This document shows, piece by piece, positions 1 through 12,892 of a DNA stretch of 64,000 nt. Every line of letters starts with the position of its first letter. Position 1 is the first letter of the stretch. The stretch is from assembly GCF_051020985.1 (NCBI RefSeq), contig NC_135012.1:6264451-6328450 (forward strand), written 5' to 3'. The DNA is from Nomia melanderi. Taxonomy: Eukaryota > Arthropoda > Insecta > Hymenoptera > Halictidae. The notes beneath the pieces were generated by a model. The model had not been told where the DNA came from and ran no database searches. It saw only the letters and a program-made list of their open reading frames with translations. The position numbers and the translations under genes are program-made.

Positions 1-117
1 GCATCGTGTCCATTTAACGGACACAGAATGAACGTTTCACGCCTGCGCTGTTTCCGTCTTATTCGATACTGAATCGTGAATGTTTATACAAATTTCTTAC
101 CTTGTGTGTCATAAAAT

Positions 118-537
118 CTTACAAGGGAACCTTTTCAACCGGCACACGCCGATTTTAATGAAACTTCTGTGAGACGTGGTTACGAAGAAAATATTTAACA
201 CGTAGTTTCCACACGAGTGAGAACACCCCTTAAAGTTCAGAGTTGAAAATATATTTTTGATATCTGTGAAACTAGGGTGTGTAGAAAAGAAATCTAAATC
301 GTTCATTTCGAGGCGGACAATTTAAAGAAATAATTTCTTTTCTCTATCCCGTAGTTTCAGAGATATTGTAAAATATATATTTTCAACCGTCAACTTTAAG
401 GGGTGTTTTCATTCGTTCAAAGTAGATGTTGGCCGATAAGGACAAATACGTGTCAAATATTTTCTTCACAACTATCTCACATAAGTTTCATTAAAATCGG
501 CGCGTGTTGGTTGAAAAGGTTCTTTTGTTAGATCAAA
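118..537. mobile_element. Fold-back (palindromic) element, arms about 170 bp
   Basis: The sequence from about 120 to 290 reappears reverse-complemented from about 337 to 530. Matching blocks, in order from the outside, are GAACCTTTTCAACC, CGCCGATTTTAATGAAACTT, GAAGAAAATATTT, ACACCCCTTAAAGTT, GTTGAAAATATAT and CTGTGAAACTA. The arms differ by scattered substitutions and small indels, including an extra stretch in the right arm between GACACGTA and the ACACCCC block. No coding sequence lies inside. This is the form of a fold-back MITE; I could not define a clean target-site duplication. Confidence 0.75.
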
Positions 538-1449
538 GAGAAATCTTTCGATTCGAAAGTACGATGAACGTATAACAATGGTTTGTTCTTAATTGCATCT
601 ATCAATGTATCGTTATTGTTACTGGGATGATCAATTTCTATGCAATAGTTGTAGAATATTCAGATGATCAGGCGTTTTGTTGCAGAAATTTCGTCATGTT
701 ACACAATATTAGAAACTATACTCAAATCAGTAACCCGCTGTAAGAAAACTTACGAGGAACTTATCGATTCGGGAGCGGTTTTCCTATTGGGCGCAGTTGA
801 CGAGCTTCAACTTTCTCGCGGAAAGCTACGAACGAATCGGTCGCCCGCGATCAGACGAAGCGAAGACGGTAGACGTCGTTAATTTCCTCGGAATCGAACA
901 ATGCCGTGCTCGCGACGCGGCTTTTGTTGCTCCTCTTTATTCGTGGAAACGCACCCGTAACTAGATTATGTTCCCGCTCGAGGGGGATTAGTTTCTTGTT
1001 ACTAATCGCGGCGATGAACGAGCTGAATAGCCGCGGTTAAACGTTCGCCCGGTGTACAATAACAAATCATTAATTCGTTCGCCGGCGGATCAAATGTTAA
1101 CCATCACGCCGGCTCGTCGAAGGTTCCCACGGCAGTGTTCGCCGGGAAATTGTTACGATCGTGTTCGTTTCGTGAAAAGGCCAGGTACTTAAACACAGCA
1201 ATCTTCACTTAAATTTCACTAGAATCCGTATGTTTAAATTTCCAAGACTCATCACCACTCTGACCAATCAGTCCCTCGAGTTCGACGAAGTCATCTCAGC
1301 AGACAGGAATAAAGAATCAACACAAGGAAAAGAAAGGAAACAATCTCAAAATAGAATGCTGCGACTATAGAAGTAAACATCTAACGGAAAATTTCATTTT
1401 CTATAACTGTAGCCCTATTTTTACCATTTTACCACCAACGGATAGTTGA

Positions 1450-1590
1450 GATCGATTAAAACGAGCCCAAACAAGACGCAAATCGGACTAATTTTAATAC
1501 AAGTAATAAAATTAAATATGTAAATATTTCAAGTCGATGAAACTAGACCAATTTGTGTCGTGTTTGGACTCATTTTAATCAGGAGAATCT
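1450..1590. repeat. Short inverted repeat with ~45-bp arms
   Basis: The left arm carries GATTAAAAC, GAGCCCAAACAAGACGCAAA and TCGGACTAATTT. The right arm, read on the minus strand, carries GATTAAAAT, GAGTCCAAACACGACACAAA and TTGGTCTAGTTT. About 35 bp of AT-rich loop separates them. It could be a decayed fold-back element. Confidence 0.6.
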
Positions 1591-3480
1591 TAGCAATCCA
1601 TTGGTGTCACTCGTATGAAAATAACTGAAAATGATATTTCCGCTCTCGTATGTTTATTTTCTTCTCTCTTTCTATTCTTTCATTTCGTCAAACCGTGCAC
1701 GAATCAAACTCCACTCTACACGCGAGAATCTCACTACCGGGTCCTGAATTTTGTGAAATTTAAGCGGGCATCGTTGCAAGTCACACACGGATTAATCTCC
1801 GTTGCGGGATTGATCGCGCGTTCGGTATCGAGCGAGATTATTAGCTCGAAGATTATTATATTCGTGCCACGAACGATGAACCGTTCATTAGCTCTTGCAA
1901 TACGCAATCTCCGATCGCGAACAACGTTCGGAAGGTGGTCCCGAGGAGTCGGCTGAAATCATTCAGATTCTGAAACTTGTTATTTAAATCAGGATCCTCC
2001 TTCTTCGTGTAGCCAAACTCCGCGCCCTATTTCCCGACAATTTCGCTCGCAGCGACTGTCGATGGGCTAATAGGATTCCCCTGCCGTCTGTAATTAATCA
2101 GCCTCTTCCGGGATAATGAGTTCTTTGCGAGAAGCATCGATATTCCTCTCCGTTCGAGGACGATATCCGCCGGCTTAAAGGCCTCCACCCCAGCCGTTTC
2201 GATGTAAACGGAAACGTTTCCCCTGTAATGGACGTTAATCGGTCAATTTTTAACCCGTTCAAGGTGTTTCCAGCTTTCCGTTCCGAGTCCCGCGGAAATT
2301 GGAGCTTCCCAAGTGCTCGGGATAAAGGGGAAAACAGGATAGAATTCTCTTTCTCGCTCTCCCTCCGTCACTCTCTTCCTACCCAGCTCTCTCCGGCGGA
2401 CTAGTCGAGATTACCGAAGTTTGTATTACGGAATAAAGTCGCTCGGTTCCTTAATTGGGAGGGCTGCTGTCCTTTAAACTCGACGCCCGTTCTTCGAGGA
2501 CCGAACTTACGAGGTTTGGAACCCTTAAAATTGAAAATTGGAATTTCGAATGAACTCGAATGGGACTCTTCGGGTCTGAACGTTCTCGAGTTTTTCAACT
2601 AACGTCGCGGATTCTTGTTTGGATTAGAATTATGACTTTTGGGATTCGACGGTTTGCTTCGATTTTATATTGAAGTTTAACACGTTCGTTAGGGATGTTG
2701 CATATTTCAACAATGTTTCATATTTTCTCCCAGGAGTAAATTACACTTACGTGTTTTCATGTAATATTGTAACGCGTGGTATAATGCGGAGGAAGTCGCG
2801 GAGATTTTGTTTCTTGATTATTATTTGCATTTTGCGAAGACGATATGTCTTATTTAATCAAATATTGCAACCGCGGAGAGTGTTATTGAAAGAAATGCCG
2901 GTGGCGAACGTGTTGGTCGGCGTAGTTTCTGTCCGAGTTCGGAAGGGATTGTTTTCTTTTTCAGCGGAAAAGTGGGTGGTGGGTGGCATTGTTTTCCAAC
3001 AGCGAAACTCGGTATCGATCAGCGGTATTTATAAATAAATGTGCAACATTCAGCTAGAACGCCGAGCGAAAGTGACGCGCGCGAAGATGAAAGTGCAGCT
3101 TCCCGTCGGTGATTTCCGCGAACTTTGTGGCGGAACTCTCTGACGATTGACTCTATGAAAGAGCGCGTCTTATATGAGCTATTTCTGTGCAATGATTTCA
3201 AACCGTCCTTAATGCGTTCCTTTTTAATTCTTTGCGTTTCTCTACAACGTCGAATGAATTACATCTTTTGAAAGAATGGTCCCGATGCCTCGAGCTGTCC
3301 GGTTAAGATCGTGAACGACGCTGATGACTCGGCACTCGTTGAATGTTAGAGAATTCTGTAACGTTTGCGAAGAGAGCTTGTTATCTGTAAATGTGAAGAA
3401 AATTGATGAAAGTTTTAATGCGATTCTGCAACGTATTCCCGTGAGACGCGTAGTAAACGATTCCCCGTTTCTGATTTTAG

Positions 3481-6400
3481 GAGTTCTCCCAGTTAACAAA
3501 GGAACTCGCAGCAGCCCGCGAGGGCATCCTGGCAAGAGACGAGGAGATATCGGAGCTGAAAGCGGAGCGGAATAATACTCGCGTACGTAGAACGTGGTCT
3601 AATACTTTTTAGTGTTTGAATACGGTACTTGTTCCCACGATATTGCTCATTGTCACGATTGTCTGTTGCTTTCTGTAGCTCCTACTGGAACATTTGGAAT
3701 GTCTGGTCTCGCGACACGAACGATCTCTCAGGATGACTGTGGTGAAGAGGCAGGCGGTCGCTCAATCTGGAGTATCGTCCGAAGCCGAAGTGCTTAAAGC
3801 TCTGAAAAGTCTGTTCGAGCACCACAAGGCTTTGGATGAGAAAGTAAGAACTTCTGATCTATTGTTTGGCGACATTGACTCTGCAGCAACCTTCGGGGAG
3901 GATGGAAAACTATTCCGATTCAATCCTGAACCGATCGATTCAAGTAGATTACCACTAATGTTTGCAGGGGTAGACAGATGAAGCTCAGATGAGAACGAAC
4001 TATAGAAACTTTGAATTTCGAACAGCGAATTTTGTTCCTACGCGAAAAGAAGTATCACTCTTTATAGAAGTGTATAGCAGATCCTCAGGTGTATGGAGGA
4101 TTCTAATCGTATCTTGAAATTCTCGTAATTAAGTCTTCGAGATTTATAGTCAAATATGAATTAGTAACTGTCAACCGATTTTCAGGTACGAGATCGTCTG
4201 CGCGTGGCACAAGAGAGGAACAAGAGTCTAGAGGAAGAACTAGCCATTACCAAAGATGAGGTACCGCTTTCCCTAAGTATTATTACCGTTGTTGATCAAG
4301 TAGTCCAAAGAAGTTTCAACTATGTCACAGCGATTGAATAATACCAGTGATATTGATCGTTTAAATGAATTCAACCGCAGCTCCAGCAATACAAATTGAG
4401 CGGGCACGCGCCTAAGGCTATCGAGGACAGGCCGAAGGAAAATGGACAAACGGAAGACGGCCAGCAACAGAACAAGGTAGCCAAGAAACGTGGATACGAT
4501 ATACCGCACACCAACCATGCATAATATGCACTCACAAATATTTCACACACACTGCCCCCTCATACTTCACAATCATCATGGATACATGAAAGGTGTTTCA
4601 CGTATTTGAGCGTCGTGAAAGCTGCATCCATGCGACCTCTTCTTTTCTTTTCTTTTTTTTTTCGTTCATTATGCATGCTCATGGTTTTGATATAATTCAG
4701 CATATCTCGCCAGCGATGATAAAACTCCGTTCAATGCGTCATCGAACCCTATCGTTCTCTCTGCGATACACGCTTCTAATCTCGCCGTTGGTTATTGATC
4801 GATTCCGAAGTCATTGGTCACAGATTTCAGCTCTCTCGAGATCCTGAAAGCCATTCGATCATTCGAAACTCGCGTATCATGGTTGAGACGCTCTGCAACG
4901 ACGCAGAATTCATTCCATAATTCATAAAAAGAAAAATCTCTTCTGATCCTTTCTCATACTATACAACAAGATGTCCGGTATCACGTAACGTCGACTCGTC
5001 AATGGAAGAGTCGTTTTCTAAAGCTAATTATGTAATTGATACAAACGTGAAGTTAATGCATACCGAATTTCTTCGCAGAAAGGATCAAACTTTTATTAGG
5101 ACTATAATCATGATGCATTCAGAATCATATAGAATGAGAGACTGATGTATTCCTACAGCGATTATGTGGAGACAAAAAGAACTGTTCTTTATATTTTTAT
5201 ATCTCATATATGAAGCCTTTTTATATCTCGAATGTAAAGGCTATTTGGTCGTTACTATTAACACGATATTATAAATAACTTGTAAAGAAACTAGTCTGTC
5301 GAGTTCTCGTTTTGGCTGTACGAATATTTTTCGCCCACTGTAATATCATCGCAGGGTGCGAATCTGTACTAATGAACAGACGTTCGGCTGCCACGTGTAT
5401 TCGTCATTCACCTCGATCGTTGCATCCATAAGAGTGCGTCTGCATTAGTGCACGGTAGTGGCTTAGTCGCGTAGCTGTCTAGCTGTAGTAGTTGGGAAAT
5501 CGCGCGGCGATGCAGGACAGGCAATGCGAGCGAGGCATTCTGAATGTAGTGTTGTGATCGGGCAGAATGAGACTGAGCAGGCAGCAGGCCAGCAAGAGCA
5601 GCCGCAACAACAACAGCCGGCGCAACAGCAACAACAGCAACCTCAGCCGCAGTCGATACAAAAATTAGGTACCGAGAGGTCGACAGAGACCGGCAGTAGA
5701 CTGAGCAATGGCAGTCTGGACCCAGCGGACCAGGATTCAACTGCGCGTGTAATAGATTTGCAGGCCACCCTTGACAAACAGGTATGAAACCGCGTCACTC
5801 CGAGCAAAATCGTTCACCGTACGTATGGTTACTTGTTTCTTAAGAAGATTCAGGTAGATATTTGATGAAAATTCTTTTACACAATCTTCTAATCAAAGCG
5901 TAGTCCGTCCTACACCTGATATCCGGCAGTATTCTCTTGCTACATTTTACTTATCCGAGTCTGCTGAGAAACATGGAACGAGGGCGTGCTCCATTTCCGT
6001 GTTTCGAAATTGCGGATTGTAGAATTTTTTTTATAAAGGTACCATAGCAAATACTGTATTCGAGTTACGAGATAAATTTTCCACCCCTTCCTTTTGCATG
6101 CGTTTTTAAGCGACACCGGTTTGGCGAACCGTTTATACATTAAACAGATAGAAACTTTTCTATGCGTTTTTCTATTATGGTGCATGATCGACCGACGACA
6201 AGATTGTGCCGTATTTTAAGAGTAATCGAATCTCTGACTCCGATAGAACTCTTTTAATGCACCTTTGAAGCAACTTTTCAAGTTATTTCCCGAGAATCAG
6301 TCGACAAGAAATCATGTGAAATTTTGTAATTTCGTTGCACAACTTCTGAATTACTTCTATCCTCGTTGATATGCCATTCTTAATGGCGCAACCCAAGGCA

Positions 6401-9400
6401 TGTGTGGAATGACTATAACGACTATGTTCGACGTTTCGTATACGCATGGTTTAGTGGATTAAGAATGAACTTCCCCCGTGCAAATATTTTTGTATGAACA
6501 GCTTGACTTTTTACTATAACAATTATAGACCGACACGATACATTCTTCTGTACCATGTTGACACATATACAATTTACGGTTGAATACAGTGCGTCTACAG
6601 TAGACAGTTTGTCGCATATTACCCCACACGACTCGAGGACAAATGACAAAAGTTTCTGTCTGGTTACAGACTGCATAGTAGCTGTACTATCCTTGATATG
6701 AATAACACTATTCTCGATACTCTTGTTACAAGCATACAACTATAGTCAGAAACATGCAGTAACATTGAATAATAACGAAATGAAATGTTTATTTTAGAGC
6801 TCAGAGTTGAGCACATGGCAACGGCGGGTGGCAGAATTAATTGGACGTGTGGCAGAGTTAGAAGAAACCCTATCGAAGGCGCAGAAAGACCTGCTGAAGA
6901 CCCAAGAGAACAATGTGAAATTGCAAAGAGATTTGCGTGAAAATGCCGCCCAAAAAGTAGACCAAGAAGAAAGGATAGCGACACTCGAGAAACGGTACCT
7001 TAATGCTCAACGAGAGTCCACTAGTTTGCATGATTTCAACGAGAAACTGGAACAGGAGCTGCAGCACAAGAAGGCTCAGTTAAAGGTATTTTACGGTTAA
7101 AATAAATCTGTGGAATTTATTACGAGTTCTTCGACTGATTCGATCGCATATTTAGCTCCAAGAAGAAAAGATAGCAGCTATACAGGAGAAACTGGAACTG
7201 GCAGAACAGAAATTGGCACAGTATTCCAAGTTGCCAGAAATGGAAGAGCAATTAAAGCAGAGGATGGAGGCTCTGACGCAGGTGAGGAGGCCCAACCAGG
7301 TACGCAGGGGAATTAAGACGTTGCATCATTAGTTTGTCCTTTTTTTATTCCTCTGCACTTCTATCGACTCTCCCCAAAAATATATCTTTGTCTAAACTGC
7401 TTGCCACTCAAATACTTCTTCTTGGATACAATTTTCTCTCTCCTTCAGTTCACAATACTAAACTCTCAGCGGTGTCTTCTTGTTGCATATATTATATCAC
7501 TGTTCACGCAGTACCTAATTATGTGCTATGCAAACAACAAACACTACTCAGTCTTTTCTTACAGTTTTAATATCCGTATAAAGATCCGTGGGTACATTCA
7601 GAAGGTAATATTGGAAATTGTACGATTCTCGTGTCAAAAATAATCCATCCAATTTCAGTATAACACTAAATATACTAAGCAACACAATCGATGTGATTAT
7701 TTTCAGAGCTTGTTAGTACTTTATAGTTTCATTTCTCCGATCACGTTTTCTTATAACAATATGTACAAGGCACGTGTTCATTCTACACTAACTAGATTCG
7801 TCTCGTCTTCGTTCTGAATCTAAAATAGTTGTTAAGCTCATATATTTGCATTTTAAGGGAAGGATAATTTAGATAAGCCACACGTTTCATTTCATCCAGA
7901 CAAATGATATTAATTATATGAATTATTTAATAAGCAGGCTCAAGAAAGGCACGGCAGTGCGGAAGACAGGATACAAAGATTAGAAACGCAATTAGAAGAA
8001 AAGAATGCAGAAGTGATGCGTGTCAACCAGCGACTTAAAATGAACGAAGAACATAACACGCGGCTTAGTACAACAGTTGATAAACTCTTATCTGGTAATT
8101 TATGTTTGTTTCTCTTTACACCTATTAAAATATTCTCGTATTCATACTTTTGTTTTTCCATTCATTCAGAATCGAACGAAAGACTACAAGTGCATCTGAA
8201 GGAAAGGATGCACGCGTTGGAAGAGAAGAATGCTCTGACGCAGGAACTTGAAAAGACAAGAAAAATTGCGGAAGATCTCCAGAATGAAAAGACAGAAATA
8301 GTGAAGGAGTTAGGAAAAGCCCGGCTTGAAATTGATAACGTGAAGAAGCAGATGCTTCAACAGGAAATCGCATTTAATATTCAACAGACGGATGCTTTGA
8401 CTAGAAGTTTATCTCCCAATGCAGTTGATCCTGGATCTTTCTGCAGAAGTGCGAGTCATAGTAGCTTTGATACGCATTCTTTACCAAGAAGAACAGCCAA
8501 ACGACCTGCACTTGACGACGACACGTCAAAAGTATATCTTTTAAATATAAAGGTTTATGATAAAGTTATACGGATAAAATATAATCATGTGTTTTTTTGT
8601 AGAATTATGTTGCCCGTACTCTAGCAGAACAAGAATGGGAGAAATTACAACAAGCACATGTGCTTGCTAACGTACAGCAAGCGTTTGATGTCTCCAGCGA
8701 TGCGGAAGGTGACGGAGACAATGAAAGTCTCTTCAGCTGTGCAGCTGATGTAATTAGTCCGACAGGACACACGGATGCCCAAACATTAGCGCTAATGTTA
8801 CAAGAACAATTAGATGCAATTAATAATGAGATTAGGTTGATTCAGGTAATAGAACATTTATACTTTTGTGTATGATATTTTTTTCTTTTTTGCGAGTACG
8901 TATTATAACCTTAAGTTTAATATTATAGGAGGAGAAACAAAGCACCGAAGCACGCGCAGAAGAATTAGAATCTCGTGTTGGTAGTCTTGAACATATGAAT
9001 TTATTAGCGAGGGGACGAAGTCTTGAACGAGCGTCGCCACCACTAAGCGGACGATCCACACCAAAATCACATCATAGTCCTAATAGGGATTACTTGCATA
9101 AGTATCACACTGTAAGTACACAATAAGTATATTATGTACTTAATTAGAATAATAATTTTATTTTTACTTGATCTATTATTCTAACGTTTGTTATTTAATC
9201 AAAGGCACCAGCGTCAATGTCTCCAGCACATCTCCACCAGTACGCTGCCTCTTTAACTAGTCCAGGCCAACTTTCAGAATCTCTTCCTGCAAGCCAGGTC
9301 AGTCACTGTTGGATTTTGAGGTATCCAGCATTAATTACTTAAGAAGTCAGAAGGTGATGTATACGTAATTTCGCAGTTACAGTTATCAGGCGAAGAATTG

Positions 9401-12400
9401 CATTCAGTGAGTGAAAGAGACAGCACTGGTGGTGCAGGAAGTGGTGGCAGCGATGCGGCATCACCATTAACCGCTCGATCACTCAGGTTGGAACGCGTAG
9501 TACAGGCACTTGCTCATAGTCAAGAGGAGCTCAAAAGGTACGTTTTCAATTTTTTTAAAAATTAATATCAACAGACCCGGACATTATCTGTAAAGTAAAA
9601 TATATTATTATAAGGGGTACTTTAGCAACCACATCTCTGACAATGAGGACGTTCTAAAAAGTTTATTCGCCCATTTGTCTACTTTGCTGTGAAATAAGAG
9701 TTATATTTCTTGTATATAGAATCTTTTCAATGTGCTATTAAATTTATCGAAGTCCTTACATATGTAGAGGTGAGATTGCCAAAAATAAAGTAATGATGTT
9801 GTAAGTGGTATTATGCGTTGTTTATGCTGCCAGGCGCACTGGACAGACTGGATTTCCCAGCAGTGGTTTTCCTGCTCACAGGTTAATTAAAGATTGTAGT
9901 ACTGCATGTAATCCGCAACGTATGCCGCTGTGCACGACATATTTGAGTGGTCCATGTGGGCATGAAATGAACAACCTTGAGGTCGACATAAGTGATATCG
10001 ATGGTAACAGGAACCTTTTTGTACCTTTTGCTTGGTGAAAGGGACTTATTGAGACGATCTTCTGTAGACGTTCCTTCTGTTATTCTTTTTGATCTTGTTA
10101 TTTCGAAAGAAACCGATGAATAGTATGCACGGTATTACATACATGCCTACAGCCCCAATTTTCGAGCACAGTGGTACGGACGAATCATCTGATAGATCTG
10201 ATAGAAATGAGTCCCCGGGAGAAACTGATAGTAGCTTCTTCCACCCATCGTACATTCAAGCCTGCCCAGTTCACGACAAACATCGCTGTCTCAAACAAAC
10301 GAGGGAATTTAGGCAGCCAAGAGAATTGCATCGAATAAACACTGCGTCTCGATCTCCTGCCCGAATAAGGTTGTTTTTTACAAAATAGAACGCAAAGATA
10401 TAGATCGACATAATCGTTTGATACAATGTGCGAGACTAAAACAATTTATAGTTTTAATCAAACGAAAATATTTGTTTGTAGAACATATTAACAGACAGTC
10501 CTTCTGTATCTTTGCACCAACGAGTATCTAATACGGCAATACCATCTCATAAGCAGTGTTCAGCTATATTTCCAGGTTTTTATGCCTTGCCTGTAATACT
10601 GAGTAGGTATTACAAAATTCTTCTTCTCACTATTTGGGGATAGATCACAATTTTAGATGAAGTCATTGATATTGCTTTCTGTTTAGACTCATAGTAACAT
10701 GAGCTTGTAGCGATATTCATAAAATCACAACATATATTTATATACGTTATTCGATTAGACGTAGATGCAATTAAAAACTTCTGCATGCAAAGAAGTTTAT
10801 AATCATTGTTATATGTCATCTGGAGCTATATAGCGTTCACGCTTACACGCTATAAACTTACACAAGTGCGTAAAACGATCATACCCATTGCTAATATTTT
10901 TAAAGTAATGCAATTCACTTGGCTCAGTAAGTTCCTTAATTATGTGTCACCTCATGTGATCTAAGGTGCACAAAGAAGATCAGCAATGTACCTAGTAAAG
11001 AAGTAAAAAAGTAAAGATGTTTCCTTCACATAATACAAAGTATTTTTGAGACACATCTGAAAACAACCTTCATAAAGTACATAGAACATAGCAGAAGAGT
11101 AAAGGCGAATAGTGTCCTTGTGTGGGCCAGAATGCATTATTTAGAGTAGAAATAGAAACTAGATTAGCGCTCCATGCAGCAGGCATGGGCAACATAACAA
11201 CGGCGCACTCAATTCTGGGACTCCCCCTTCCCCATTGTCCTCACGCCACAGTAGCCAGGACAGTTTGCACAAGAACAACTTGTCTGGTGTCGGATTGCCA
11301 ATTGGACAGCTGTCTAGTTCCCACTTGCACATGCAAGCCACCATGAGTCCAGCTACGGCAGCAGCAGTGGCTGCAGCTCAAAAGAAGAAAAGTATTAAGA
11401 GCAGCCTTGGCAGGTTCTTCAGTAAGAAAGAGAAGGTTAGTGAAGAAGTTACTACTTGAATACCTTAAGAGAGAATGCAAGTACCTATAAAAGAGAATTT
11501 TTATAAAAGATAAAAGGAAAAGACACGCCAATGCCCGGAGATATGACAGGAATGGGAGGAGCAAGTACACCTGCTGATCCTGATTACGGTGATAGCGTAG
11601 CTGTAGCTGGAACTATGGGCAGCAAGAGTGACTTTGATCGTAGGAAAAAGAAAAGGTAATGATGTAAAGCATTACGTAAGTACTCTACGCGTATATATGT
11701 AATAAACACAGTTAATATAATTTATTTCAGTCCTAGTATGTTTGGTAGTATGTTAGATTCCTCGCGCCATGAACTTCTGGCAGAAGCAATGAAAGCTGGA
11801 ACACCCTTCGCTTTATGGAACGGACCAACTGTGGTGGCTTGGCTTGAACTCTGGGTTGGTATGCCTACTTGGTACGTCGCAGCTTGTCGTGCCAACGTCA
11901 AAAGCGGTGCAATAATGAGTGCCCTTAGTGATACCGAAATACAACGTGAAATCGGTATAAGGTATGAGTTTGATTAACTTCTATATAACAGGATGCAGGA
12001 TCATATACTTAATCGACTAATCCTTGTTCCAGTTGTCATCTCCACCGATTAAAACTCAGATTAGCTATCCAAGAAATGGTATCACTCACAAGCCCATCAG
12101 CGCCAAAAACTTCTCGCACAACCTTAGCATTCGGTGATATGAACCACGAATGGATTGGTAATGTTTGGTTGCCAAGCCTTGGATTGCCTCAGTATCGATC
12201 CACTTTCATGGAGTGCCTTGTTGATGCTAGAATGTTGGATCACCTTACTAAAAAAGAGCTCCGTAGTCAACTTAAAATGGTTGATAGTTTTCACAGGTAA
12301 TAAGACCTTTAAAAAAAAAAAAAAAACTCAGAACCTTAAGTAATAAATTTTCTTTAATTAAACGAAACCAACTTTTGTAGAACAAGTTTGCAGTATGGCA

Positions 12401-12892
12401 TTTCCTGTTTGAAGCGACTGAATTATGATAGGCAACAATTAGAAGAAAGAAGACAAATGGCAGAAGATGCCAACGTGGATGTTCTTGTGTGGAGCAACGA
12501 TCGCGTTATAAGATGGGTTCAATCTATCGGCCTGAAAGTAATGGCGAGAACATAGTTCTCATTTTCTTTTAGAGTTTATTAAGTACTTGAAATAAAATAC
12601 ATTTTGTATCTTCAGGAATATGGGAACAACCTTTTGGAATCGGGAGTACATGGAGCGCTTATAGCCCTTGATGACAGTTTCGATGCGAATAGTTTGGCCC
12701 TAGCGTTGCAAATCCCAACACAAAATACACAAGTAAGTTTTACATTTAGAAGTCAGTGCTTATACATAGCTTCTACTAACTTATGATCTTTTATTCGAAT
12801 AGGCTCGACAATTATTAGAAATGGAATTTGCAAATTTATTAAGGGTAGGAACAGAAAGGCGACTCGATGAAGCGAATAGTATGAAATCCTGA
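3481..12892 (+). CDS. Liprin-alpha: Liprin-alpha (PPFIA family), 5' end outside the window
   Basis: Presynaptic active-zone scaffold that binds LAR-type receptor phosphatases and kinesin-3. Constitutive exons: 3481-3582, 3679-3843, 4186-4260, 4381-4476, 5566-5781, 6798-7085, 7156-7281, 7938-8094, 8170-8531, 8603-8845, 8929-9111, 9205-9297, 9377-9537, 11183-11439, 11517-11655, 11731-11961, 12033-12296, 12381-12537, 12616-12732, 12803-12892. They join in frame to 1173 residues. Family marks are LLLEHLECLVSRHERSLRMT in the coiled coil, SPLSSRHSSQDSLHK, KKKSIKSSLGRFFSKKEK, and three C-terminal SAM domains: ALWNGPTVVAWLELWVGMP (exon 11731), HEWIGNVWLPSLGLPQYRS (exon 12033) and VLVWSNDRVIRWVQSIGLKE (exons 12381 and 12616). 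Exon 5566 is rich in Gln and may be optional. The donor at 11440 was chosen by phase. Two in-frame cassette exons are listed separately. The first exons lie left of position 1. Confidence 0.96.
9834..9881 (+). CDS. Candidate 48-nt cassette exon of liprin-alpha
   Basis: A CAG acceptor ends at 9833 and a GT donor follows 9881. The 48 nt keep the phase of the flanking exons (AG|G in, AG|G out) and would insert 16 residues, mostly Gly, Ser, Pro, Phe, Thr and Arg, after the LERVVQALAHSQEELK segment. The exon can be skipped without changing frame, because the exon at 11183 joins 9537 directly. Expression is not shown by sequence. Confidence 0.5.
10124..10369 (+). CDS. Candidate 246-nt cassette exon of liprin-alpha
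   Basis: A TAG acceptor ends at 10123 and an AG|GT donor lies at 10369/10370. The 246 nt are open and phase-neutral relative to the exon ends at 9537 and 11183. The product would be an 82-residue insert containing the acidic/Ser run GTDESSDRSDRNESPGETDS, then a His/Cys-rich part (ACPVHDKHRCLK) and an Arg/Ser end. I do not recognise it in liprins. The acceptor is not strong, so it may be a chance open frame, but length and phase both fit. Confidence 0.35.

Larger units (their letters stand above)
1..3480. other. Upstream or intronic DNA without a supported gene
   Basis: No open frame here reads like a conserved protein, and the longest frames lack splice context. The first visible liprin-alpha exon starts at 3481 in the middle of the N-terminal coiled coil. 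The missing start exons therefore lie left of the window, and this stretch is probably liprin-alpha intron. It contains a large palindrome at about 118-537 and a smaller one at about 1450-1590, listed separately. Confidence 0.6.
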
